Source: Competibacteraceae bacterium UBA2788
GTDB taxonomy: Bacteria > Pseudomonadota > Gammaproteobacteria > Competibacterales > Competibacteraceae
Direction of reading: 5' to 3'
Assembly (NCBI GenBank): GCA_002352185.1
Contig: DEHY01000041.1
Span: 18,498-40,590, forward strand
Length of the DNA: 22,093 nt
Part shown: one piece after another, positions 14,778 to 22,093 of the stretch
Position numbering within the stretch: position 1 is the first letter of the stretch
Layout: every line of letters begins with the position of its first letter
Translations under genes and position numbers: made by a program
Notes under the pieces: model-generated
Databases searched by the model: none
What the model was told of the DNA's origin: nothing
The model's input: only the letters and a program-made list of their open reading frames with translations

Positions 14778-15898
14778 TGGCCGAAAATGAAGACGGCCAG
14801 GAACGCACCGAAGAGGCCACGCCCCGACGCGCGCAAGAAGCGGCGGAAAAGGGCCAGGTCGTCCGTTCTCGTGAGCTGACGACGCTGGCGATGTTGTTGA
14901 GCGCCGCCGCAGGTCTGCTGATCCTGGGACCCGATTTGATCGAGGGTCTGGCCGCGCAAATGCACGCGGGTTTGGCGCTCGACCCGAAAAAAATCCTCGA
15001 CCCCAACCAGATTCCAGCAGTGCTGGGACAAGCATTCGTAGACTTGTTGCGGCTGCTGGCGCCCTTTCTCGGCCTGATGCTGGTCATGGCCCTGCTCGGC
15101 CCGCTGGCGCTCGGCGGCTGGACCTTCAGCCTGGGATTGAAATGGGACCGGCTGGACCCGATTAAGGGCGTAGCCCGCCTGTTCTCCTGGCAATCGCTGA
15201 TGGAACTGGGTAAAGCGCTCGCCAAGTTCATGATCGTGGCGAGCGTGGCGGTTGGCCTGCTCTGGGTCCGCGAGCCGGAACTGCTGCACCTGGGAAAGGA
15301 GCCGCTGCTGCCGGCGCTGGCCCACACCGCCCAGGCGCTGGGCTGGATTTTTCTCATCCTGACGCTGCCGATGTTCCTGATTGCCGGCGTAGACGTACCC
15401 TTTCAGATCATCTCCCACTTGCGCCAACTGCGCATGACCAAACAGGAAGTGCGCGACGAATCCAAAGACAACGAGGGCAAACCCGAAGTCAAGGGCCGAA
15501 TTCGCCGCTTGCAGCAAGAGTTCGCCCAGCGCCGGATGATGGAAAAAGTCCCCACCGCCGACGTTCTCATCACCAACCCGACCCATTACACCGTAGCGCT
15601 GCGCTATGAGCCGGAAACCATGAGCGCGCCGGTCATCGTCGCCTTCGGCATCGATCATGTGGCGTTGCGCATCCGCGAGCGGGCCGCACCGCACCGCATC
15701 CCACAGGTAACGTCGCCCCTGCTGGCCCGCGCGCTCTACTACAACTGCGCGCTCGATAAACCGATCCCGATGAGCCTGTATGCGGCGGTAGCCCAGGTAC
15801 TCAGCTACATCTACCGGCTGCGCCGGGATGATCTGCTCGACGGGAAACCGATTGTGATGAACGATGTGCCGATACCCCCCGATCTGCGCACCCGATAA
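14777..15898 (+). CDS. flhB: Flagellar export switch protein FlhB
   Basis: This 373-residue membrane protein switches export from rod/hook to filament substrates. The conserved opening (EDGQERTEEATPRRAQEAAE) leads into four membrane segments over about residues 30-220. The cytoplasmic domain has the autocleavage site N267-P268-T269-H270 in ADVLITNPTHYTVALRY, so self-processing should be intact. GGGAGG at 14762-14767 is a strong ribosome site, and the start overlaps the fliR stop. flhA follows after 15 bases. Confidence 0.97.
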   Translation: MAENEDGQERTEEATPRRAQEAAEKGQVVRSRELTTLAMLLSAAAGLLILGPDLIEGLAAQMHAGLALDPKKILDPNQIPAVLGQAFVDLLRLLAPFLGLMLVMALLGPLALGGWTFSLGLKWDRLDPIKGVARLFSWQSLMELGKALAKFMIVASVAVGLLWVREPELLHLGKEPLLPALAHTAQALGWIFLILTLPMFLIAGVDVPFQIISHLRQLRMTKQEVRDESKDNEGKPEVKGRIRRLQQEFAQRRMMEKVPTADVLITNPTHYTVALRYEPETMSAPVIVAFGIDHVALRIRERAAPHRIPQVTSPLLARALYYNCALDKPIPMSLYAAVAQVLSYIYRLRRDDLLDGKPIVMNDVPIPPDLRTR

Positions 15899-15913
15899 AG
15901 ACCGCACGCCACC

Positions 15914-17992
15914 ATGAACCTCACCGCAGCTTTCAGCAATATCGCCCGCGCCGGCCTGGGGGTGCCCGCGATCCTGATCATCATCCTGGCGATGCTGGTC
16001 ATTCCGCTGCCGCCGTTCGCGCTGGATGTGTTCTTCACCTTCAACATCGCCCTGTCGTTGGTGGTGTTGCTGGCGACGGTCTACAGCGAACGACCGCTGG
16101 ATTTCGCCGTATTTCCCACCGTGCTGCTGGTGACTACCCTGCTGCGGCTGGCTCTTAACGTGGCTTCGACCCGGGTGGTGCTGCTGCACGGGCACACCGG
16201 CCCGGACGCGGCCGGCAAGGTGATCGAAGCCTTCGGTCATTTTGTGGTCGGCGGCAATTACGCGGTCGGGCTCGTGGTCTTCGCCATTCTCACCATCATC
16301 AATTTCGTAGTGGTGACCAAAGGCGCGGGACGGGTATCCGAAGTCAGCGCCCGTTTCACTCTCGACGCCATGCCCGGCAAGCAAATGGCCATCGACGCCG
16401 ACCTCAACGCCGGCGTCATCGATCAGGCCGAGGCCAAGCGGCGTCGCGCCGAGGTGGTGCAGGAAGCCGATTTCTACGGTTCCATGGACGGTGCCAGCAA
16501 GTTCGTGCGCGGCGACGCCATCGCCGGCCTGCTGATCCTGTTCATCAACCTGCTGGGCGGCATCGCCATCGGCACCCTGCAACATAAACTACCGCTGGCC
16601 GAAGCTGCCACGTTCTACACCCTGCTGACCATCGGCGACGGCCTGGTGGCCCAAATTCCCTCGTTGCTGCTGTCCACCGCCGCCGCCATCATCGTCACCC
16701 GCGCCTCCGGTTCCCAGGACATCGGTCAGCAAATCACCAAGCAACTGTTCGGCAGCCCGCAAACGCTGGCGATCACCGCCGCCATTATCGGGATGCTGGG
16801 ACTGATTCCGGGCATGCCCAACCTGGTGTTTCTGACTCTGGCGAGCGGCGCGGGCTACCTGGCCTGGCGCTCACGTCACAGGCGACAGGCGACGGCGTCA
16901 CCTGCCGCTGCCGGCGGTCCTGCGCCGGGCGGTGGTGAAGCTCCGGACACACGGGAAGTCGGCTGGGACGATGTGCCCGCGCTGGATACGGTCGGCATGG
17001 AAGTCGGTTATCGCTTGATCGCGCTGGTGGATCGCAACCAGAACGGTCAATTGCTTACCCGCATCAAGGGTGTTCGCAAGAAGCTGTCGCAGGAACTGGG
17101 ATTCCTGATCCCGCCGGTCCACATCCGCGACAATCTCGATCTGGCGCCGACGGCCTACCGCATCGCGTTGCTGGGAGTCACCGCCGCCGCCGCCGAGGCG
17201 TTTCCCGACCGGCAACTGGCGATCAATCCGGGTCAGGTTCACGGTCATCTGCCCGGCATCACGACCCAGGATCCGGCGTTCAAGCTCCCCGCAATCTGGA
17301 TTGAACCCAACCTGCGCGAGCAAGCCCAGACCCTCGGCTATACCGTGGTGGACGCCAGCACCGTCATCGCCACCCACCTGAACCAGGTGCTGCTCAACCA
17401 CGCCCACGAGCTGCTGGGCCATGAAGAAACCCAGCAACTGCTGGATCGACTGACGAACACCGCGCCGCGTCTGGTTCAGGATTTGGTCCCCAAGACCTTG
17501 CCGCTGCGCGTAGTGGCGCGGGTGCTGCAAAATCTGCTGGCGGAACAGGTGCCGATCCGGGATATGCGGACCATCGCCGAAACTTTGGCGGAACACGGCT
17601 CCCGGAGTCAGGACCCTGACGGATTGACTGCTGCGGTACGGGTTGCATTGGGCCGGATGATCACCCAGAATATCAATGGGTTGGATGATGAACTCTCGGT
17701 CATTACCCTTGCCGCCGAACTGGAACAAATATTGCTCCGCACCTTGCAGATGGGCAAGGACGAACAAGCGCCCCTGGAACCGGGGCTGGCCGAGCGCCTG
17801 CACAAGGCGCTGTTGGAAACCGCCCAGAAGCAGGAGCTGGCCGGGCAGCCAGCAGTACTGCTGGTTCCGGACGTGATCCGTGTCATGCTGGCGCGCTTTG
17901 CGCGGCACGGAATACCCAACCTCCATGTCCTCGCTTTCGGCGAGATCCCCGAAGACAAGAAACTCAAGGTGATCGCCACAGTGGGCCGGTAA
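15914..17992 (+). CDS. flhA: Flagellar export apparatus protein FlhA
   Basis: This 692-residue protein forms the nonameric export gate ring. The N-terminal ~325 residues hold eight membrane segments, with the family signature RLALNVASTRVVLLHG starting at R78 and a conserved cytoplasmic loop (ARFTLDAMPGKQMAID, EADFYGSMDGASKFVRGDAI). A Pro/Ala/Gly linker at about 325-350 leads to the large cytoplasmic domain that binds chaperone-substrate complexes, ending KLKVIATVGR. Length matches the family. The short 15-base gap after flhB and the lack of a promoter-like gap suggest transcription from the fliL promoter or an internal promoter. An 60-base gap separates it from flhF. Confidence 0.97.
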   Translation: MNLTAAFSNIARAGLGVPAILIIILAMLVIPLPPFALDVFFTFNIALSLVVLLATVYSERPLDFAVFPTVLLVTTLLRLALNVASTRVVLLHGHTGPDAAGKVIEAFGHFVVGGNYAVGLVVFAILTIINFVVVTKGAGRVSEVSARFTLDAMPGKQMAIDADLNAGVIDQAEAKRRRAEVVQEADFYGSMDGASKFVRGDAIAGLLILFINLLGGIAIGTLQHKLPLAEAATFYTLLTIGDGLVAQIPSLLLSTAAAIIVTRASGSQDIGQQITKQLFGSPQTLAITAAIIGMLGLIPGMPNLVFLTLASGAGYLAWRSRHRRQATASPAAAGGPAPGGGEAPDTREVGWDDVPALDTVGMEVGYRLIALVDRNQNGQLLTRIKGVRKKLSQELGFLIPPVHIRDNLDLAPTAYRIALLGVTAAAAEAFPDRQLAINPGQVHGHLPGITTQDPAFKLPAIWIEPNLREQAQTLGYTVVDASTVIATHLNQVLLNHAHELLGHEETQQLLDRLTNTAPRLVQDLVPKTLPLRVVARVLQNLLAEQVPIRDMRTIAETLAEHGSRSQDPDGLTAAVRVALGRMITQNINGLDDELSVITLAAELEQILLRTLQMGKDEQAPLEPGLAERLHKALLETAQKQELAGQPAVLLVPDVIRVMLARFARHGIPNLHVLAFGEIPEDKKLKVIATVGR

Positions 17993-18052
17993 GTGAATCA
18001 GACGCGGCATGCCCTGGATACGGCAGTCGCAACCATAGCGGGAACGAGAGCC

Positions 18053-19354
18053 ATGAAGATCAAACGACTGTGTGCCGCCAATATCCGCGACGCGATGCGT
18101 AAGGTACGGGAGGAGTTGGGATCCGACGCGGTGATTCTGTCCAATGAACGAACCGGCGCCGGCTTCGAGATCGTTGCGGCGGCGGATTACGATGAAAAAC
18201 TGCTCCAAGGCATGCAACAGACGGTAGCCGCCGAAGCGGCGGCGCAGCGGCGGACGCTGGCGCGTGACTCGACCCTGTCGGAAGACGACAAGCCCGATCT
18301 CCGCGAAACGTGCCGGGAACCCGATCCACCGATCTCCGCATCAATCGCGCCGGTAGCGGTCAGCGAAGCTGCCGAGGCGACCAGCGGCGGCAAAGCGCGG
18401 GTGGTCTGGTCGCAAGATCCGCTGCTGGTCGAAATGCGCCACGAGATCCGGATCATGCATACGCTGCTGGAGCAGCAACTCTCCGGCCTGGCCTGGGGCG
18501 AGCTGGCGCGCCGCCAACCCTATCGAGCAGAGCTGTTGAGCCAACTGATGGACTTCGGTTTCGGTCCCGATCTGTGCCTGCGACTGGCTGACGCCGCCAC
18601 CAAGGAACAGAACTCCGAACTGGCCTGGCGTCTGGCGCTGGAAACCCTGGGGCGCGGTCTGTCGGTGACTCAGGACGATATCCTGACCCAGGGCGGCATT
18701 GCGGCGCTCATCGGCCCGACCGGCGTAGGCAAGACCACCACCATCGCCAAGCTGGCGGCGCGCTATAACCTGCGACACGGGCCGGGCCGGGTCGCGCTGA
18801 TCACTACCGACAGCTACCGGATCGGCGCCTTCGAGCAGCTCTGCACCTTCGGCATGATCATGGACACGCCGGTACGGCTGGTCAGCACCGCACAGGAATT
18901 GCAGGACGCCATCACCTCTTTTGCCGAAAAATCCCTGGTTCTGATCGATACTGCCGGCATGAGTCAGCGCGATGTGCGCCTGTCGCAGCAGTTCGCCCTG
19001 TTGAACCATACGCCCCGCATTCGCAGCTACCTGGTGCTGGCGGCCAACGCCCAGCATTCCGTACTCCGCGAAACGGTGGCGGCGTTCGCCCAGGTTCCCC
19101 TGAGCGGCGCCATTCTGACCAAGGTGGATGAAACCACCCGATTGGGAGCCGCGCTGTCGGTGGTTTACGAAAAAGAACTGCCGCTGGCCTATATCAGCAA
19201 TGGACAGCGAGTGCCCGAAGATCTCCAGGTGGCGCGGATCGATGCCTTGATTCGCATGGGTGAATCCTTTGCCGGGCTGTACGGCGAAGCCGCAGCCAGC
19301 GACGCGCTGGCGCTGACCTTTGGCGGGAGGCTGGCAGCTCATGTCGTCTGCTGA
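18053..19354 (+). CDS. flhF: Polar flagellar placement GTPase FlhF
   Basis: This 433-residue SRP-family GTPase marks the pole for flagellar assembly. The N-terminal B domain begins MKIKRLCAANIRDAMRKVRE, typical of FlhF, then a variable acidic linker (about 75-130) and the NG domain. GTPase motifs are GPTGVGKTT at 221-229, TTDSYRIGAFEQL, DTAGMSQRD from 299 and TKVDE at 356-360. The frame is open upstream to GTG 17993, but homology and GAGAG before the ATG favour 18053. The stop lies inside flhG (14-base overlap). FlhF with FlhG implies a polar flagellum of controlled number. Confidence 0.95.
   Translation: MKIKRLCAANIRDAMRKVREELGSDAVILSNERTGAGFEIVAAADYDEKLLQGMQQTVAAEAAAQRRTLARDSTLSEDDKPDLRETCREPDPPISASIAPVAVSEAAEATSGGKARVVWSQDPLLVEMRHEIRIMHTLLEQQLSGLAWGELARRQPYRAELLSQLMDFGFGPDLCLRLADAATKEQNSELAWRLALETLGRGLSVTQDDILTQGGIAALIGPTGVGKTTTIAKLAARYNLRHGPGRVALITTDSYRIGAFEQLCTFGMIMDTPVRLVSTAQELQDAITSFAEKSLVLIDTAGMSQRDVRLSQQFALLNHTPRIRSYLVLAANAQHSVLRETVAAFAQVPLSGAILTKVDETTRLGAALSVVYEKELPLAYISNGQRVPEDLQVARIDALIRMGESFAGLYGEAAASDALALTFGGRLAAHVVC
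19325..19330 (+). promoter_or_regulatory. Ribosome binding site setting the flhG start
   Basis: GGGAGG lies ten bases before ATG 19341, inside the end of flhF. It favours this ATG over the in-frame TTG at 19320, which precedes the site. Confidence 0.75.
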
Positions 19355-20231
19355 AGCGGTTCGCAACCAGGCCGCCGGCCTGCAACACCTGAATCGCCGC
19401 CGACCGGTGCGAGTGGTCTGCGTGACCAGCGGTAAAGGGGGTGTGGGCAAAACCAATATCACGGTCAACCTGGCCCTGGCTCTGAGTCTGCAAAACCAGA
19501 GCGTTATGGTGCTGGACGCCGATTTGGGGCTGGCCAATGTGGATGTGATCCTGGGACTGCACCCGCTTTACAACCTCTCGCATGTCATCGATCAGGAGCG
19601 CACCCTCGAAGAAGTCATCGTCACCGGCCCGAACGGCATCCGGATCATTCCGGCCAGTTCAGGAATCAAGCGCATGGCCGAGCTGACGTCTGATGAAAAC
19701 GCGGGTATTGTCAACGCCTTCAGCGAATTGAACGATTCGCTGGATATCATGCTCATTGACTCCGCCGCCGGCATTGCGGACAGCGTCGTCACCTTCAGCC
19801 GGGCTGCTCACGATGTGATCGTGGTGGTCTGCGACGAACCGGCATCCATCACCGACGCCTACGCTCTGATCAAACTGATGAGCCAGGAATACAGCGTGGA
19901 TCGGTTCCATATCCTGGCCAACCGGGTCGCCACCGCTCAGGAAGGTCGCGAACTGTTTGCCAAGCTGGTCAAGGTTTCCGACCGTTTCCTGGACGTCACC
20001 TTGAGCTTTTTCGGCACCATTCCCGAAGACGCGCAACTGCGCAAGGCGGTGCAGGCGCAGCGCGCCGTAGTGGACGCCTTTCCGGGCAGCCGCTCGGCGG
20101 AAGCGTTTCACCGACTGGCCGCCCAGATGATCGGGCGCTGGCCGATGCCCCGCACCGCCAGCGGTTATCTGCAATTTTTCATTGAGCGGCTGATCAACCC
20201 TGCATATTCGCCGGAGGAAAAGGCCGAATGA
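19341..20231 (+). CDS. flhG: Flagellar number regulator FlhG (FleN/MinD-like ATPase)
   Basis: This 296-residue MinD/ParA-type ATPase limits flagellar number, acting on FlhF and, in some species, on the sigma-54 activator FleQ. The N-terminal segment RNQAAGLQHLN resembles the DQAxxLR activator helix that stimulates the FlhF GTPase. The deviant Walker A motif follows at 31-39 (GKGGVGKTN), then VLDADLGLANVDVILGL and LIDSAAGIADSVVTF as switch regions. A C-terminal hydrophobic/amphipathic tail (YLQFFIERLINP) may be the membrane-targeting helix. It overlaps flhF by 14 bases and fliA by 4 (ATGA), indicating coupled translation of placement, number control and the late sigma factor. Confidence 0.95.
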   Translation: MSSAEAVRNQAAGLQHLNRRRPVRVVCVTSGKGGVGKTNITVNLALALSLQNQSVMVLDADLGLANVDVILGLHPLYNLSHVIDQERTLEEVIVTGPNGIRIIPASSGIKRMAELTSDENAGIVNAFSELNDSLDIMLIDSAAGIADSVVTFSRAAHDVIVVVCDEPASITDAYALIKLMSQEYSVDRFHILANRVATAQEGRELFAKLVKVSDRFLDVTLSFFGTIPEDAQLRKAVQAQRAVVDAFPGSRSAEAFHRLAAQMIGRWPMPRTASGYLQFFIERLINPAYSPEEKAE

Positions 20232-20950
20232 AAGGCCTCGCCCTGTACGCCAGCGTCGGTGGCGACAAGGCGGAGGATCAGATCACCCAATGCGCCCCGT
20301 TGGTCAAGCGGATTGCCTATCACTTGCTGGCGCGGCTGCCGGCGTCGGTGCAGGTGGATGACTTGATCCAGGCCGGCATGTTGGGCCTGCTGGATGCCGC
20401 ACGGCGTTATGATCCGGCTCAGGGCGCGGCATTCGCCACCTTTGCCGAACCTCGCATTCGGGGCGCAATGCTCGATGAAATCCGCAAGGGCGACTGGACA
20501 CCCCGTTCAGTGCATCGCAAGGCGCGCGAGGTAAGCGCAGCCATCCATGCGGTCGAAATCGCCACTGGCCACGAGGCGCACGATGCGGAAGTCGCCAAAC
20601 ACCTGGGCATCACCCTGGCCGAATACCACAACACCCTGCGCGACCTGCGCGGCCAGAAGTTGCTATCGCTCGATGAATCCAGCCCGGACGGAACCCATGA
20701 AGTCGAACAGATTCCCGCACCTGATGGCGATCCCTCCGACCTGGTTAACCGGGAATCCCTGCTCAGGCAACTGGCCGGAGCCATCGATCATCTACCCGAA
20801 CGGGAACGGCTGGTACTCTCTCTCTATTACGATGAAGAGCTGCATCTTAAGGAAATCGGCGCGGTGCTGGGCGTCAGCGAATCCCGGGTCAGCCAGTTGC
20901 ACAGTCAGGCTTTGGCCCGGCTGCGCGCCCGGTTCGGCGGCGGGGTCTGA
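20228..20950 (+). CDS. fliA: Flagellar sigma factor FliA (sigma-28)
   Basis: This 240-residue RNA polymerase sigma factor directs late flagellar genes such as flagellin and motility/chemotaxis operons. Region 2 is visible as VDDLIQAGMLGLLDAARRYD and FATFAEPRIRGAMLDEIRKG. Region 3 follows (about 85-140), and region 4 contains LPERERLVLSLYYDEELHLK and EIGAVLGVSESRVSQLHSQA, the DNA-binding helix-turn-helix for the -35 element. GGAGG at 20213-20217 gives a strong ribosome site. No clear FliA-type promoter was found in the window. No flgM anti-sigma gene is seen here. Confidence 0.96.
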   Translation: MKGLALYASVGGDKAEDQITQCAPLVKRIAYHLLARLPASVQVDDLIQAGMLGLLDAARRYDPAQGAAFATFAEPRIRGAMLDEIRKGDWTPRSVHRKAREVSAAIHAVEIATGHEAHDAEVAKHLGITLAEYHNTLRDLRGQKLLSLDESSPDGTHEVEQIPAPDGDPSDLVNRESLLRQLAGAIDHLPERERLVLSLYYDEELHLKEIGAVLGVSESRVSQLHSQALARLRARFGGGV

Positions 20951-20977
20951 GAGCGTACCCTTTCTGGAGCGACATGC

Positions 20978-21721
20978 ATGGATATTTTAACCCTTGTCGG
21001 CCTGGTCGTGGCGTTTGGGGGCATCATCGGCGGCATGCTGGAAGAAGGCGGCCATATCGGATCATTGATCAACGCCGCCGCGTTCATCATCGTGTTTGGC
21101 GGCACCATTGGCGCCGTTCTGGTGCAAACGCCGATGGACGCCTTCAAGCGGGCGTTGAGTCGGTCCAAGTGGGCCTTTATGCCACCCAGTATCCCCATGC
21201 AGGAAACTATCGAGAAAATCGTCGGCTGGAGCAACATTGCCCGCAAGGAGGGCTTGTTGCGACTGGAAGACCACATCCAGCAGGAACCGGATCCCTTTGC
21301 CTCCAAGGCGCTGCAATTGCTGGTGGACGGCAAGGAGCCGGAGGAAATCCGCCACATCCTGGAGATGGATCTGGGGATACGTGAAGAAACCGATATGCAG
21401 GCGATGGGGTTTTATGACGGCTTGGGCGGCTACGCGCCCACCATCGGCATTATCGGCGCAGTGTTGGGACTCATCCACGTCATGGGCAACCTGGCCGACC
21501 CCAGCAAACTGGGCGGGGGTATCGCCGCCGCGTTCGTCGCCACCATCTATGGGCTGGTTCTCGCCAACGTGTTTGCCTTACCGATGGGCAACAAAATCAA
21601 AAGCGTCATCAAAAAACAGACCCGCCTTGGCGAGTTAATCATCGAAGGCATCATCGCTATCGCGCACGGCGAAAATCCGCGCAATATCGAATCCCGCCTG
21701 CAGGGCTTCATCCTGAAATAA
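20978..21721 (+). CDS. motC: Flagellar motor stator protein MotC (MotA family)
   Basis: This 247-residue protein forms the ion-conducting stator with MotD. Four membrane segments are visible: about 3-21 (ILTLVGLVVAFGGIIGG), 30-50, and two in the C-terminal half containing GGYAPTIGIIGAVLGLIHVM and LGGGIAAAFVATIYGLVLAN. The long cytoplasmic loop at about 55-140 carries the charged residues that contact FliG. GGAG at 20966-20969 precedes ATG 20978; another ATG at 20974 is out of frame. It is called MotC rather than MotA because it follows fliA and precedes a MotD-like gene, as in Pseudomonas. Whether it conducts protons or sodium is not certain from sequence. Confidence 0.9.
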   Translation: MDILTLVGLVVAFGGIIGGMLEEGGHIGSLINAAAFIIVFGGTIGAVLVQTPMDAFKRALSRSKWAFMPPSIPMQETIEKIVGWSNIARKEGLLRLEDHIQQEPDPFASKALQLLVDGKEPEEIRHILEMDLGIREETDMQAMGFYDGLGGYAPTIGIIGAVLGLIHVMGNLADPSKLGGGIAAAFVATIYGLVLANVFALPMGNKIKSVIKKQTRLGELIIEGIIAIAHGENPRNIESRLQGFILK

Positions 21722-21731
21722 AGGCGCCGCC

Positions 21732-22093
21732 ATGAGCCGCAAAAAACACGCCGAAGCCCACGAAAATCATGAACGCTGGCTGGTCTCCTATGCCGACTTC
21801 ATCACGCTGCTGTTCGCATTTTTCGTCGTGATGTACGCAGTCTCCTCGGTCAACGAGGGTAAATTCCGGGTGCTGTCCGAATCAATGTCGACGGCTTTCC
21901 GCTCCACCAGCCCCCAGAGCATGAAACCCATCCAGTTGGGCGGCATGGTCGGCAGTCCAGCCGCGCAGGCCGTAGGCCAGGCCAACATGCGGGCCAACGT
22001 GGCTCCCGATTTGCGCCCACTGCCCAGCTCGGTCATTCAGCGCTCGCCACGGGCGATGCTGTCACAGGCGCGGGATTTTAATCCGAAAGCCGA
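21732..22093 (+). CDS. motD: Flagellar motor stator protein MotD (MotB family), N-terminal fragment
   Basis: From ATG 21732 the frame is open to the window end, giving 120 residues of a MotB-type subunit. A basic N-terminus (MSRKKHAEAHENHERWLVSY) leads to the single membrane helix at about 21-38, ADFITLLFAFFVVMYAVSSV, with D22 at the position of the ion-binding Asp. The next region (KFRVLSESMSTAF) resembles the plug/linker, then a Pro/Ser-rich periplasmic stretch begins. The peptidoglycan-binding OmpA-like domain lies past the window. AAGG at 21721-21724 is the ribosome site, 10 bp after motC. Confidence 0.92.
   Translation, partial: MSRKKHAEAHENHERWLVSYADFITLLFAFFVVMYAVSSVNEGKFRVLSESMSTAFRSTSPQSMKPIQLGGMVGSPAAQAVGQANMRANVAPDLRPLPSSVIQRSPRAMLSQARDFNPKA

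Noticed and set aside
14687..16585. 632-codon open frame on the - strand across flhB and flhA
   Set aside because: It lies wholly opposite well-supported flhB and flhA. The product is rich in Gln, His, Arg and Gly without any recognisable domain, as expected for the complement of a GC-rich gene.
16898..18217. 439-codon open frame on the - strand opposite flhA/flhF
   Set aside because: Shadow of flhA and the flhF start; low-complexity Gln/Arg/Gly composition and no family resemblance.
18341..19537. 398-codon open frame on the - strand opposite flhF/flhG
   Set aside because: Shadow frame over two genes with intact GTPase and ATPase motifs on the + strand.
1..22093. Mobile elements, CRISPR arrays, tRNA or rRNA genes, phage or defence systems
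   Set aside because: Gene order is continuous and motility-related. No transposase or integrase frames, no regularly spaced repeats and no RNA gene-like sequence were seen.

Overview
The window is a dense flagellar motility and chemotaxis locus. Almost all coding is on the + strand, with about 24 genes packed with short gaps or start/stop overlaps. No mobile element, RNA gene or CRISPR array was seen. The gene set points to a gammaproteobacterium with polar flagellation: an FlhF/FlhG polar placement pair, FliA, a MotC/MotD-type stator, a FliO-FliP-FliQ-FliR-FlhB-FlhA export gate in that order, and a sigma-54 type promoter before fliL. GC content is high (roughly 60% by eye). The genus cannot be fixed from the sequence alone.

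Layout. (1) 1-1564: the end of flgK and all of flgL, the hook-filament junction proteins. (2) 1729-10230: a chemotaxis block in the order cheA, cheW, an mcp receptor gene, cheB, cheR, cheY and a cheX-like gene. (3) 10231-10507: a non-coding gap with a perfect 10-bp-stem hairpin and a good sigma-54 promoter match. (4) 10508-15898: fliL, fliM, fliN, fliO, fliP, fliQ, fliR and flhB, i.e. rotor switch and export gate. (5) 15914-20950: flhA, flhF, flhG and fliA. (6) 20978-22093: motC and the start of motD, the stator, cut by the window end.

How it works together. The membrane receptor (single Cache-like sensor, HAMP, PAS, second HAMP, signalling hairpin) would control CheA through CheW. CheA phosphorylates CheY and CheB. 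CheR and CheB set receptor methylation. The cheX-like product carries the exact active-site pattern of the CheC/CheX/FliY phosphatases and would remove phosphate from CheY. No cheZ or cheD is in the window. Output would go to the FliM/FliN switch.

The locus is mostly ordinary, but the signal-output path has several departures from the enteric model: CheA has two C-terminal CheW domains and a Pro/Ala linker in place of P2; CheY has Leu where E. coli has Tyr106; FliM's N-terminal CheY-docking peptide is altered; and a CheX-type phosphatase stands where CheZ might be expected. Two short unannotated reading frames, before cheB and before cheY, and a GAAA-capped hairpin before cheA are the other points worth checking.
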